From Spirochaetales bacterium (GTDB taxonomy: Bacteria > Spirochaetota > Spirochaetia > DTKZ01), in contig JAISQU010000076.1 of assembly GCA_031274005.1 (NCBI GenBank), forward strand, positions 1-13,442: a stretch of 13,442 nucleotides of DNA, in the 5' to 3' direction. Shown in pieces: positions 6,905 through 13,442 of this stretch (position 1 is the first letter of the stretch; the number at the start of each line of letters is the position of its first letter). Both the position numbers and the translations under genes were made by a program. The notes under the pieces are model-generated. The model made no database searches and was not told the DNA's origin. It saw only the letters and a program-made list of their open reading frames with translations.

Positions 6905-8032
6905 ATGAATTGCGCGTCTACCCCGCGAATCGCGGTTTTTACCAAACAGCTTGATAACTGGCGTTCGGGTTCGGGGCATCAGTTAAACGAGATCATGGCG
7001 CGGGTTCTGGATCAGAACCAGGAGCGTGCGCAGGGCAAAATTGATTTCACGTTTCTGCACCACAGGCCCTCGGACAACGCCCTGTACCGCCGCGTGCGCG
7101 AGCTTATTGTTCCCCGCAACCCGCTGAAGTTTGCGCTGCTTCTGCGCAGGGAAAAATTCGACCTTGTGCATTATACGCCCCTGACGATTTACTCGCCCAT
7201 CTGGCTGGTGCCCAACAAAAAAACCGCCACGATTCACGGAGTCGAACAGCTTCTTTTGCCGGAGTTCTTCGGCCCACTGGAGATGTTCCACGAGCGTTTC
7301 CTTGTGCCCATTTTTGCCCGAAGGATGGACGGCATTCTGACCGTGTCCAACGCCACAAAAAATTATCTGGTTCAGCGTTTCCGCGTTAAGCAAGACAGGG
7401 TAACGGTCGCCTATAACGGCACAGGCCCGGCCTATCATCCGCGCGAAAAAAACACCCTGCGGGCGCCGGCCCGCTGCGGGGTACGGCAGCCCTACGTTTT
7501 TCACATAAGCCGCTTTTCGGAGCGCAAAAACCCTTGGGCGCTTCTTGACGCCTTCGCCCGTTTCGCCGCGGGAGCGGGCCGGGCCCATACTCTTGTCTGC
7601 GCGGGAAAAGGCTGGGACTGCCCCGCAGTGCTGCACAGAGCGCGGGATCTGGGCATACAGGACAAACTCGTCTGCCCCGGTTTTATCGCGGAGGCCGATG
7701 CGGCGGAGTTTTTATCCGGCGCGGATTTTTTTGTCTTTCCCACTTTGGCGGAGGGCTTCGGCATACCCAACGCGGAGGCCATGGCATCGGGCTGCCCCGT
7801 TATCACCACAGCGGCTTTCGCCGTTCCCGAAGTGGTTGGCGACGCCGCCATTGTTATAGAAAACCCCCGGGACAGCGCGGCTCTGGCGGCCGCCATGGAA
7901 CGCCTGGCGGGTAACGAAGAGCTCAGGCAGGACCTTATCCGGCGCGGCCTTGAAAGAGCGCATCTTTTTTCCTGGGAGGAAGGCGCGAAAAAACTCCTTG
8001 CAATGTACGACAGAATACTGGGTCTGCCATAA
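6905..8032 (+). CDS. Glycosyltransferase family 4 (GT-B, retaining)
   Basis: A 375-aa cytoplasmic or peripheral membrane enzyme with both GT-B Rossmann halves. The N-terminal half begins RIAVFTKQLDNWRSGSGHQLNEI and contains the acceptor-side GVEQLLLPE and TVSNATKNYLVQRF (146-159). The C-terminal half has the donor-binding HISRFSERKN (200-209), LVCAGKGWD and the family's EX7E motif E283-E291 (EGFGIPNAE) followed by AMASGCPVI. Family 4 enzymes such as mannosyl- or glucosyltransferases retain anomeric configuration; the sugar used here is unknown. ATG 6905 is the only reasonable start, because family sequence begins by residue 8. It has no Shine-Dalgarno and lies next to the predicted transcription start. 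It is followed by murD after 60 bases on the same strand, possibly as one unit. Confidence 0.92.
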   Translation: MNCASTPRIAVFTKQLDNWRSGSGHQLNEIMARVLDQNQERAQGKIDFTFLHHRPSDNALYRRVRELIVPRNPLKFALLLRREKFDLVHYTPLTIYSPIWLVPNKKTATIHGVEQLLLPEFFGPLEMFHERFLVPIFARRMDGILTVSNATKNYLVQRFRVKQDRVTVAYNGTGPAYHPREKNTLRAPARCGVRQPYVFHISRFSERKNPWALLDAFARFAAGAGRAHTLVCAGKGWDCPAVLHRARDLGIQDKLVCPGFIAEADAAEFLSGADFFVFPTLAEGFGIPNAEAMASGCPVITTAAFAVPEVVGDAAIVIENPRDSAALAAAMERLAGNEELRQDLIRRGLERAHLFSWEEGAKKLLAMYDRILGLP

Positions 8033-8092
8033 CGGCTCTCCTCACCCTGAAGGGCGGGGTACAATATATTTATTTGAGACAAGGGTTTAGAA

Positions 8093-9484
8093 TTGAAGCT
8101 GCACGGAACCGACATCGCGGGATTAAAAATAACCGTTATGGGCCTTGGCCTGAACGGGGGCGGGCTTGAGTCGGCAAGGTTCTTTGTCCGGCACGGGGCG
8201 CGCGTTACAGTAACCGATCTGCGCGGAGAAGATATTCTCGCCTCTTCGCTGAAGGAGCTTGAAGGGCTGCCCATCCGCTATGTTCTGGGCAGGCATGAGG
8301 AGGAGGATTTCGGGAACGCCGACATCGTCATCAAAAACCCCGCGGTACGGCCGGACTCCCCCTACCTCGCGAAAGCCCGCCGCGTCGAAACGGACATGTC
8401 GGTATTCCTTTCCCTGTATACCGGGCCCGTGCTGGCCGTTACAGGCAGCAAAGGAAAATCCACAACTTCTTCCGCCCTGCACTACGGCCTGCAGGGAGTT
8501 TTCCCCGGATCCCGCCTGGGCGGAAACATAACCACCTCCCCCCTGTCGTTTCTTGGCGATCTTTCACCCGAAGACCCGGTTGTTCTGGAACTTTCCTCCT
8601 GGCAGCTCGGCGACCTGCGCGGACGGGGCCTTCTCAAACCCCGCGTCGCGCTTCTGACCAGCATCCTTCCCGATCACCTTGACCGCTACGGCTGCATGGA
8701 ACCCTATGTCGCGGACAAAAAAGTTATTTACGAAAACCAGGACTCATACGACTATACCCTGTGTTTTTATGACGACCCCTGGGGCCGCGTTTTCGCGGAA
8801 GAGACCAGGGGAACGCCCGTCATGTTTTCCCGCTCTCCCCTGCCCCGGGGGCTAAGCGGCGCGTGGCTCGAAGACGGCCGGGGTTTTGTACATCCGCGGC
8901 TCGCCCTGGAGACCCGGCCCGTTCTTATCCTGCCCCGGGATGTACGGGTCGCGGGCGAGCACCAGAAAATAAACCTTCTCGCAGCAGGACTTGCCCTGTA
9001 CCTCTTCGGCCTTCCGCCGCAGATCATCAGAACACGCCTCAAGGAGTTCCCCGGCATAGAACACCGCCTGGAACTCTGCGGCGAGCGGGAGGGCGTACGC
9101 TTCTACAATGACTCCGCCGCGACAATTCCCGAAGCCCTGAGCGCAGCCGTAACAAGTTTCCCCGGCCGCCCCGTTAACCTTATCACCGGCGGCACGGACA
9201 AAAAACTCGATTTCTCTGTTTTCGAAGAGGCCGCCCGCATTCCCCGGCGGATATACCTTCTGGAAGGAACCGCCACGCTTAAACTTCAGGCTTTGCTTGA
9301 GAAGCTCCGCATTCCGTACAACGGCCCCTACCCTTCTCTGGAACAAGCGCTCGCCGCGGCGGTGGAAACCGCCAAAAGCGGCGAGGTGATTGTTTTTTCG
9401 CCGGGCTGCACCTCCTTCGGCATGTTCCTGAACGAGTTTGACAGGGGGCGCAGATTCAAAGCCCTGGTCAGCCGGTTGATGTAA
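8093..9484 (+). CDS. murD: UDP-N-acetylmuramoyl-alanine--glutamate ligase (MurD family)
   Basis: The ATP-dependent cytoplasmic ligase adds glutamate to UDP-MurNAc-L-Ala in peptidoglycan synthesis. The 463-aa chain has all three Mur domains: a Rossmann-like N-terminus (GLGLNGGGLESARFF, 17-31; TVTDLR), an ATPase centre with P-loop GSKGKSTT (118-125), LGGNITTSPLSF, ELSSWQL and the lysine pair at 209-210 that corresponds to the carbamylated lysine, and a C-terminal domain with HRLEL (324-328), GGTDKKLDF (366-374) and SPGCTSFGMFLNEFDRG (436-452). The usual NDSKATN reads NDSAATIP (339-346), so the motif lysine is Ala. This resembles a MurD subgroup I recall with GLGxxGGG and NDSxATxP. Glu stereospecificity is therefore not certain. 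The start is a TTG at 8093 with AAGGG at 8081-8085, seven bases upstream. A TACAAT at 8060-8065 could be its own -10 box, but no -35 is visible. Confidence 0.93.
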   Translation: MKLHGTDIAGLKITVMGLGLNGGGLESARFFVRHGARVTVTDLRGEDILASSLKELEGLPIRYVLGRHEEEDFGNADIVIKNPAVRPDSPYLAKARRVETDMSVFLSLYTGPVLAVTGSKGKSTTSSALHYGLQGVFPGSRLGGNITTSPLSFLGDLSPEDPVVLELSSWQLGDLRGRGLLKPRVALLTSILPDHLDRYGCMEPYVADKKVIYENQDSYDYTLCFYDDPWGRVFAEETRGTPVMFSRSPLPRGLSGAWLEDGRGFVHPRLALETRPVLILPRDVRVAGEHQKINLLAAGLALYLFGLPPQIIRTRLKEFPGIEHRLELCGEREGVRFYNDSAATIPEALSAAVTSFPGRPVNLITGGTDKKLDFSVFEEAARIPRRIYLLEGTATLKLQALLEKLRIPYNGPYPSLEQALAAAVETAKSGEVIVFSPGCTSFGMFLNEFDRGRRFKALVSRLM

Positions 9485-9527
9485 ACCCCAATTTCTTTTA
9501 CTGTCTCTATTCCGCCGGCCTGCAGCA

Positions 9528-9570
9528 ATAGGCCCTCCGAGGAACCCGGCGGGGTTTCTCCCAAGCCTAT
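9528..9570. repeat. Imperfect long stem-loop between convergent genes
   Basis: ATAGGC (9528-9533) can pair with GCCTAT (9565-9570), and inside it GGAACCC (9541-9547) pairs with GGGTTTC (9552-9558), with one G-T pair, around a four-base loop. Directly after it GCAAGA (9571-9576) and TCTTGC (9594-9599) form a second, wider inverted repeat around an A-rich loop. The position between the ends of murD and the methyltransferase gene suits a transcription end, but neither side has a proper U-run. The gap 9485-9613 holds nothing else that I can see. Confidence 0.35.
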
Positions 9571-9613
9571 GCAAGAAAATAAAACATAAAAACTCTTGCG
9601 TAACATGAGTGAG

Positions 9614-10591
9614 TTATGTATCTGTTTGCGGGGATATACTTTTCTTTTTTTCCTTGAGCTGTAAGCTCAATGTATTTCTTTCCCAAAATACACCGCCTGA
9701 ATATCCCTGGATTGTATTATCCTGATCAGACAATATCAGGCGTTTTTCCGCCCAGAGACAGTATTCTTCATTGATTTCAATGCCAATGTATTTGCGTCCT
9801 AATTTCTTGGCCACAACGGATGTTGTGCCTGATCCCAGAAAAGGATCAAATACTATTCCGTTTTCAGGACAACTTGCCAGAATCAATTTTGCTATTAATT
9901 TCTCCGGTTTTTGTGTCGGATGGTCCGTATTCTCAGGCATTGACCAATAGGGTATTGAAATATCATCCCAGTAATTGCCCGGATACGTTAATCTGAAACC
10001 GCCGTTCTCTGTTTCTTCCCAATCCTTTGGTACGCCATTTTCCCTATAAGGCGCGATTACCTTCCTTTTTTGTTTTACGGCCTCTACATTAAAATAATAA
10101 TCCCGGCTCTTTGTGCCGAACCAAATATCTTCCGCGGCGTTTTTCCAATTGGCCTTAGCTCCTTTGCCTTTTTCCCTTTGCCATGTTATTCTGTTTCTGA
10201 TAATAGTAGAGTCTTTCATTATTTGATATAAGCAGAATGTGCTTTTCCAATCGCCGCAGATATAAACAGAACCATTTTGTTTTAAGGTATTAATAAGTTT
10301 AGGGAACCAGCTTTTTAGGTATTTCAAGTATGCTTCGTCATCTGTTTTGTTAAATTTTAATCCATTAAAATTTTTGACAAGATTATAGGGAGGATCAATT
10401 ATTAATAGATCAACAAATTCTCCTGGTAATAAATCCAAAAGAGTGAATAAATCGCCGCAAATAGTCTTATTTATTATTTGCGCCGGTGATAAGGGGTTTG
10501 TATCCGGGTAGAGAATTCCATGTTTGAGTGTAACACGTTCCTCGTCCAAAACAGTCAAAGTCCTGTTCTTTGGAGCTCTTATTTTCTTCAT
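9614..10591 (-). CDS. Beta-class DNA methyltransferase, probably N6-adenine, solitary
   Basis: A 325-aa enzyme that transfers a methyl group from S-adenosylmethionine to a base in a specific DNA site. The catalytic motif IV DPPYN (66-70) comes before the SAM-binding motif I FDPFLGSGTT (248-257) and IGIEIN (269-274), the order that defines the beta class (N6_N4_Mtase fold). TDHPTQKPEKL (222-232) is the usual block before motif I. DPPY usually means N6-adenine methylation. The likely target-recognition stretch is about 130-215. Its length is complete, with TGAGG four bases before the ATG. No endonuclease gene is adjacent, so it looks like an orphan. Its base composition is visibly more AT-rich than murD and the genes before it, with codons such as TTT, ATT, AAT and AAA frequent, suggesting transfer. 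The recognition site cannot be predicted. Confidence 0.92.
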   Translation of the reverse strand: MKKIRAPKNRTLTVLDEERVTLKHGILYPDTNPLSPAQIINKTICGDLFTLLDLLPGEFVDLLIIDPPYNLVKNFNGLKFNKTDDEAYLKYLKSWFPKLINTLKQNGSVYICGDWKSTFCLYQIMKDSTIIRNRITWQREKGKGAKANWKNAAEDIWFGTKSRDYYFNVEAVKQKRKVIAPYRENGVPKDWEETENGGFRLTYPGNYWDDISIPYWSMPENTDHPTQKPEKLIAKLILASCPENGIVFDPFLGSGTTSVVAKKLGRKYIGIEINEEYCLWAEKRLILSDQDNTIQGYSGGVFWERNTLSLQLKEKKKSISPQTDT

Positions 10592-10619
10592 AAAACCTCA
10601 GATGGAGTATGTTTTTTAT

Positions 10620-10647
10620 ACTATACCGCATTTTATATTTTTTGCAA
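10620..10647 (-). promoter_or_regulatory. Candidate promoter for the methyltransferase gene
   Basis: On the minus strand TTGCAA (10647-10642) is followed after 16 bases by TATAGT (10625-10620), in an AT-rich setting. The start would lie near 10613, giving a leader of about 22 bases that contains the TGAGG ribosome site at 10600-10596. Confidence 0.55.
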
Positions 10648-10696
10648 AGGATATCGCTTCGCGGTTTTCAGGCGAAATTGCGCCGTCTTGAACGTC

Positions 10697-10723
10697 GCGG
10701 GGCCATTGCGGCAATGGCCCCGC
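10697..10723. repeat. Perfect 12-bp GC-rich inverted repeat, 3-nt loop
   Basis: GCGGGGCCATTG (10697-10708) pairs perfectly with CAATGGCCCCGC (10712-10723) around CGG. It lies 35 bases beyond the stop of the arginase-fold gene and upstream of the methyltransferase promoter, so it could shield one unit from the other. There is no U-run on either side (CTTAAGC to the right; GACGTTC on the other strand), so it is not a standard intrinsic terminator. A small GGCG/CGCC hairpin lies about 20 bases away. Confidence 0.7.
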
Positions 10724-10758
10724 CTTAAGCGCAACAGGTTCATAGTTTCCGAACAAGT

Positions 10759-11601
10759 CTATCTGTTTTCAAGCAGCGAAAACAAGTCCCGCAGGGCGTC
10801 CGGCATGGCGGCTTCCTTTAAATAAAGACTTGGCGGCTCGGTTCCGGTCATTCTGAACGATTCAGCCCGGCGGCTTGTATCATATCTATTAGTGGTAAAA
10901 AGCGTTACTTCAGGGCGCGTAAATTCTTCGCGCGGAATCAGCCACATAAGGCTTTGCTCAAGGAGCTGCCAGGCATACTCAACGCCGGGCAGCCAGGCAA
11001 GCGAGGTACATAAAGCCCAAAAAACATCGCCCTTCCATTTCAGCGAATAATCCAGCAGCCTGTCGAAAACATAGGGAATATCCCGCGGGGTATAATTTTC
11101 ATAGTAGAAAAAGTCCAAATCAATTGAAACAAATAACGCGCCGTCGCCCACGGGAATTGAATCGATCTCATCCAAATTGACGCATTTGATATTCTTTAAA
11201 TTCCATGCCGCGGTTGATTTCAGAAAGCCGGCAAGCCTGGCGGCGTCGGGAACGCCGGATATTTTGTTTATCCACGCGAGCGAATGAAGCGGCGCGGGGG
11301 TAAGGGGATGAATCCAGTTATGGTTTTTTATAAACGTATCCGCGTTTTTATAATTTCCCGCGTTTATGAACGCCCTGACAGTTTCCCGGTCATTGTTTAT
11401 TGCCGTGTCCGCGTGCGCGTCCACGACAAGCAGGGCGGCGCTTTGCTTTCCGGTTTGACGGGCTATCCACACCGCGTGATCCGCGTGATGATCGGATATA
11501 AGCAGCGGAATTTTTTTTTGTCCCGCGTACAAGCTCTCCTCCGCAGAAAGCTTGCCTGAGAAAAAGCATATCGCAAAAATAAAGCAAAAAAGAAGCCGCA
11601 T
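10759..11601 (-). CDS. Exported putative arginase-fold (UPF0489-like) protein
   Basis: A 280-aa protein with a clear signal peptide (MRLLFCFIFAICFFSG, cleavage near LSA at residue 20), so it works outside the cytoplasmic membrane. Two acidic blocks match metal-binding signatures of the ureohydrolase (arginase/deacetylase) fold: VVDAHADT (DAHAD at 61-65) and FVSIDLDFF (D161 and D163). SDHHADHA (36-43) could supply the first histidine. UPF0489 proteins, which I recall as members of this fold, share this layout. If the call is right it is a metal-dependent hydrolase, but the substrate is unknown. It starts 15 bases after the stop of the 390-aa exported protein, behind a weak ACGGA ribosome site, so the two genes probably form an operon. 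An overlapping ATG at 11605 is in another frame and gives no recognisable protein. Confidence 0.7.
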   Translation of the reverse strand: MRLLFCFIFAICFFSGKLSAEESLYAGQKKIPLLISDHHADHAVWIARQTGKQSAALLVVDAHADTAINNDRETVRAFINAGNYKNADTFIKNHNWIHPLTPAPLHSLAWINKISGVPDAARLAGFLKSTAAWNLKNIKCVNLDEIDSIPVGDGALFVSIDLDFFYYENYTPRDIPYVFDRLLDYSLKWKGDVFWALCTSLAWLPGVEYAWQLLEQSLMWLIPREEFTRPEVTLFTTNRYDTSRRAESFRMTGTEPPSLYLKEAAMPDALRDLFSLLENR

Positions 11602-11616
11602 ACATTCCGTTAGGCG

Positions 11617-12789
11617 CTATCTGCCGCCTTCGCTGTAATCGAACTGGGAATACAGCGGGTTGTCCTTTGTTTCAGAATCAAAGCTGAACGCGACGGCGGC
11701 CTGTTCGCCGGGGGCAAGATCGTATTTCCATATCATCCGGTCTCCCGGGCGGGCGTCGGGCTGTTTGGTGAAATGATATTCGGTTCGGTGCTTTACGCCA
11801 TAGGTTACCGGAACGGAAATCTCGATGGAGATACGCTGGTTGCACTGATTGGTTACGCTGTATTCAAGCGAATGGGTAAAGGGCAGATTCTCCCGCTCGG
11901 GATATTCGGCGGTTACCACGGATTTGCGGGTAATAATATTGGGCTGCTCGCCGATGGGAAAATCGAAGGGTCGGTCGGGGCTTATGTTCAGCCGATAGAG
12001 GCGGGCGATATTCATGCCTGATGAATTCAGATAGGGCTGTACCTCGTCGGCCATTGTTTTGAAAGGCGCCGGCGCCCTTAAATAGGCGGATGCGCGTTCC
12101 TGTCTGTTGGCGTCCCACACATACACGAGTTTGTAGGGGGTTCTGCCTTCTTCCAGTTTAATTGATATGCGCTTGTTTGCTTCGATAAGCGGTTTTCCCA
12201 AATGAAAGATTGCGCCGGTATCCTCAAGCAGGATATTCTGCGAGGAGGCGAGAATAATTTCGGGGCGTTTTGAAAGAATTGAGCGCGTCGTATCGGGAAG
12301 TTCACGCTCGGTTTTTATTGACGCGATAAGGGCGCAGTCCAGATAATTTTGTTCTTTTATTTCCATGTCGAGGATAAAACCCCAGCTTAAACTTGAATTC
12401 CTGATGCCGTACTTTACTTCCAAAGGACTGTCAGCCGCTATTTCCGGCAACTGCACCTGGAGAATTCGCACGAGGTTCGGACGCTCGCCTCTTCTGAGCA
12501 CAACCAGGGCCTCGACCGTTTCAGTCGAATAGGAATAGCTTCGTTTACCGGCCTGCGCGATAGTAAGGCTGTCCAGTTGGACATTCTCGGGAAGTATAAA
12601 GGTATTGTTAATAATCGCGTTGGCCGGGATTTTCGCGTCATACACTACCATGCCGCTGCGGTAAAGATATAAGCGCTCAGGATCGGGCAGGCGGTATACG
12701 ATAATTTCCTCGCTTTCATTCGCGGCTTGCGCGGCGCAGGGCAGAAGCGCCATTCCCAAAAATACTGCCAGGCTGCAAATTTTTTTCAC
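11617..12789 (-). CDS. Exported beta-rich protein of unknown function
   Basis: I do not recognise this 390-aa protein with confidence. It has a clean signal peptide (MKKICSLAVFLGMALLPCAAQA, cleavage near residue 22). LLPC within it is a poor lipobox, so periplasmic or surface release is more likely than lipidation. The rest is a series of short alternating beta segments without long helices. LPENVQLDSLTIAQAGKRSY, EALVVLRRG and the C-terminal THSLEYSVTNQCNQRISIEI and PGEQAAVAFSF recall DUF4139-type beta domains, a weak impression only. It starts at a GTG (12789) with an excellent AAGGAG at 12801-12796, six bases upstream. The arginase-fold gene follows 15 bases after the stop. Twin repeats at 12809-12829 lie just upstream, and no convincing -10 box was found. 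Confidence 0.75.
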   Translation of the reverse strand: MKKICSLAVFLGMALLPCAAQAANESEEIIVYRLPDPERLYLYRSGMVVYDAKIPANAIINNTFILPENVQLDSLTIAQAGKRSYSYSTETVEALVVLRRGERPNLVRILQVQLPEIAADSPLEVKYGIRNSSLSWGFILDMEIKEQNYLDCALIASIKTERELPDTTRSILSKRPEIILASSQNILLEDTGAIFHLGKPLIEANKRISIKLEEGRTPYKLVYVWDANRQERASAYLRAPAPFKTMADEVQPYLNSSGMNIARLYRLNISPDRPFDFPIGEQPNIITRKSVVTAEYPERENLPFTHSLEYSVTNQCNQRISIEISVPVTYGVKHRTEYHFTKQPDARPGDRMIWKYDLAPGEQAAVAFSFDSETKDNPLYSQFDYSEGGR

Positions 12790-12808
12790 GACAAGCTCCT
12801 TGTTTTAT

Positions 12809-12829
12809 GATTAAACATACGATTAAACA
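12809..12829. repeat. Direct repeat of GATTAAACA, period 12
   Basis: GATTAAACA occurs at 12809-12817 and again at 12821-12829, separated by TAC. On the transcribed strand this is two copies of TGTTTAATC just upstream of the AAGGAG site of the exported-protein operon. A 12-base period puts the copies roughly one helical turn apart, as in tandem protein-binding sites. It could be an operator, or a chance duplication. Confidence 0.45.
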
Positions 12830-12875
12830 CTGGGCTTAGTTTCCCGCAAACGGATTCGCGTGTCAATGGATGAAA

Positions 12876-12905
12876 AGGGTGGAGGGTGAAGTTAGGAGGG
12901 TGGAG
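12876..12905. repeat. Imperfect G-rich direct repeat, period 21
   Basis: AGGGTGGAG occurs at 12876-12884 and 12897-12905. The flanks also agree in part (GGTGAAG and TTGAAG follow the copies), so a 21-base unit seems to have been duplicated. The strand is purine-rich with three GGG runs and several GG pairs, enough for a weak two-layer quadruplex at best. The rest of the gap between 12830 and 13022 shows no gene. Confidence 0.4.
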
Positions 12906-12968
12906 TTGAAGAAAGAAAGTGAAGAACTTGGGTACAAATCTTACTACTGCTCACTATCTTACGCCCTC

Positions 12969-12997
12969 TTGAATTAAAGTAACATAGCCGATAATAT
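12969..12997 (+). promoter_or_regulatory. Candidate promoter for the NYN-domain gene
   Basis: TTGAAT (12969-12974), 17 bases and TAATAT (12992-12997) fit a sigma70 promoter with a start near 13004. That is very close to the GGGAGGA ribosome site at 13003-13009, so another start point is possible. A TATAAT at 13011-13016 has no -35 partner and lies inside the likely leader. Confidence 0.35.
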
Positions 12998-13022
12998 CTT
13001 TTGGGAGGATTATAATATAATT

Positions 13023-13442
13023 ATGGATGAATGTTTGATTTTAGTGGATAACTCAAATGTTTTTATTGAGGGGCGTAAGTTCGCGGCGCGAAACAAAGGG
13101 CTGGTGAAACAATCAGATGATCAATATGATCCGGTTGATTGGTCCTGGCGTATTGATTTTGGATCGCTGTTAAAACAAGTTGCCAATGGGCATAAAATTA
13201 TTAAAGCGATTCTTGTCGGTTCAACACCGCCGCCGAACGATTCACTCTGGAATGCCGCAAAATCACAGGGATTTGAAGTAATAACACACGAGCGGAGTCA
13301 TTCGACCGGTGAGGAGAAAGCCGTAGATACTGAATTGGTAGCGAGGGGTTTGAAAATAATTTACAAACACCCCGCTCCGGCTATATTAAAGCTGCTTTCC
13401 GGTGACAGGGATTTTTTACCCCTGATTAGGAGCGCCTATGAG
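13023..13442 (+). CDS. NYN (PIN-like) domain protein, 3' end outside window
   Basis: The frame from ATG 13023 stays open for 140 codons to the window edge, so only the N-terminal part is seen. It is a NYN domain, a PIN-like metal-dependent RNase fold related to LabA/DUF88 proteins. Conserved acidic blocks are ILVDNSNVF (D9 and N12), EKAVDTELVARGL (a central Asp) and LSGDRDFLPLIR (SGDxDF), together the usual metal-binding set. ILVGSTPPP and FEVITHERS are the strands between. GGGAGGA at 13003-13009 is a good ribosome sequence, though 13 bases from the ATG, which is long. There is no better start downstream. Family members process or degrade RNA, sometimes in host defence, but this gene's role and any C-terminal domain cannot be judged here. 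Confidence 0.85.
   Translation, partial: MDECLILVDNSNVFIEGRKFAARNKGLVKQSDDQYDPVDWSWRIDFGSLLKQVANGHKIIKAILVGSTPPPNDSLWNAAKSQGFEVITHERSHSTGEEKAVDTELVARGLKIIYKHPAPAILKLLSGDRDFLPLIRSAYE

Noticed and set aside
6875..6979. Upstream extension of the minus-strand glycosyltransferase
   Set aside because: It lies antisense to the start of the next glycosyltransferase, is basic and featureless, and the family fold begins at MNKITVL.
8852..9574. A 240-codon minus-strand frame opposite murD
   Set aside because: It lies almost wholly within murD, whose plus-strand Mur ligase motifs are clear, and shows no domain of its own.
9528..9599. Intrinsic terminator for murD or the methyltransferase gene
   Set aside because: The stem is imperfect and neither strand has a U-run after it, so it is kept only as a weak stem-loop.
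9614..13442. A complete restriction-modification or other defence island
   Set aside because: Only a solitary methyltransferase and a partial NYN protein are present. No endonuclease, helicase or other known partner lies between them.

Overview
The window looks like a contig end from a GC-rich bacterium, most plausibly a spirochaete (a gut Treponema relative). That guess rests on the mix of exported and lipid-anchored proteins with relaxed lipoboxes next to an ordinary peptidoglycan and amino-sugar gene set. No rRNA or other marker gene is present, so the assignment is an inference. Bases 1-26 are not biological: they match the Illumina TruSeq read-2 adapter, so the real sequence starts near base 27.

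Layout. Bases 27-310 hold two perfect hairpins and a good sigma70-type promoter but no convincing gene. An HX4D acyltransferase (311-1198) overlaps a TPR lipoprotein (1195-1689). Convergent to these is a two-gene minus-strand operon, glmS (2811-4634) followed by an exported VWA protein (1673-2797). A small lipoprotein (4694-5077, +) diverges from glmS. Next is a translationally coupled minus-strand pair, a GT-B glycosyltransferase (5801-6874) and a CDP-alcohol phosphatidyltransferase-like membrane protein (5085-5804). A second GT-B glycosyltransferase (6905-8032, +) and murD (8093-9484, +) follow. Bases 311-9484 therefore form a cell-envelope neighbourhood: phospholipid acylation, amino-sugar supply, lipid head groups or glycolipids, and peptidoglycan.

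From about 9600 the sequence becomes visibly more AT-rich. A solitary beta-class DNA methyltransferase (9614-10591, -) lies there with no restriction partner in view and looks acquired. After a perfect 12-bp hairpin comes a minus-strand operon of two exported proteins: an unrecognised beta-rich 390-aa protein (11617-12789) and a putative arginase-fold UPF0489-like protein (10759-11601). The window ends inside a NYN/PIN-like nuclease-domain gene (13023 onward, +), cut by the window edge.

The points most worth a second look are the phosphatidyltransferase whose fourth motif aspartate is glycine, the exported arginase-fold protein with its unknown operon partner, the MurD with a changed NDSKAT motif, and two genes whose promoters sit so close to the start codon that their mRNAs may be leaderless. 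I found no CRISPR array, tRNA, transposase or clearly new defence system.
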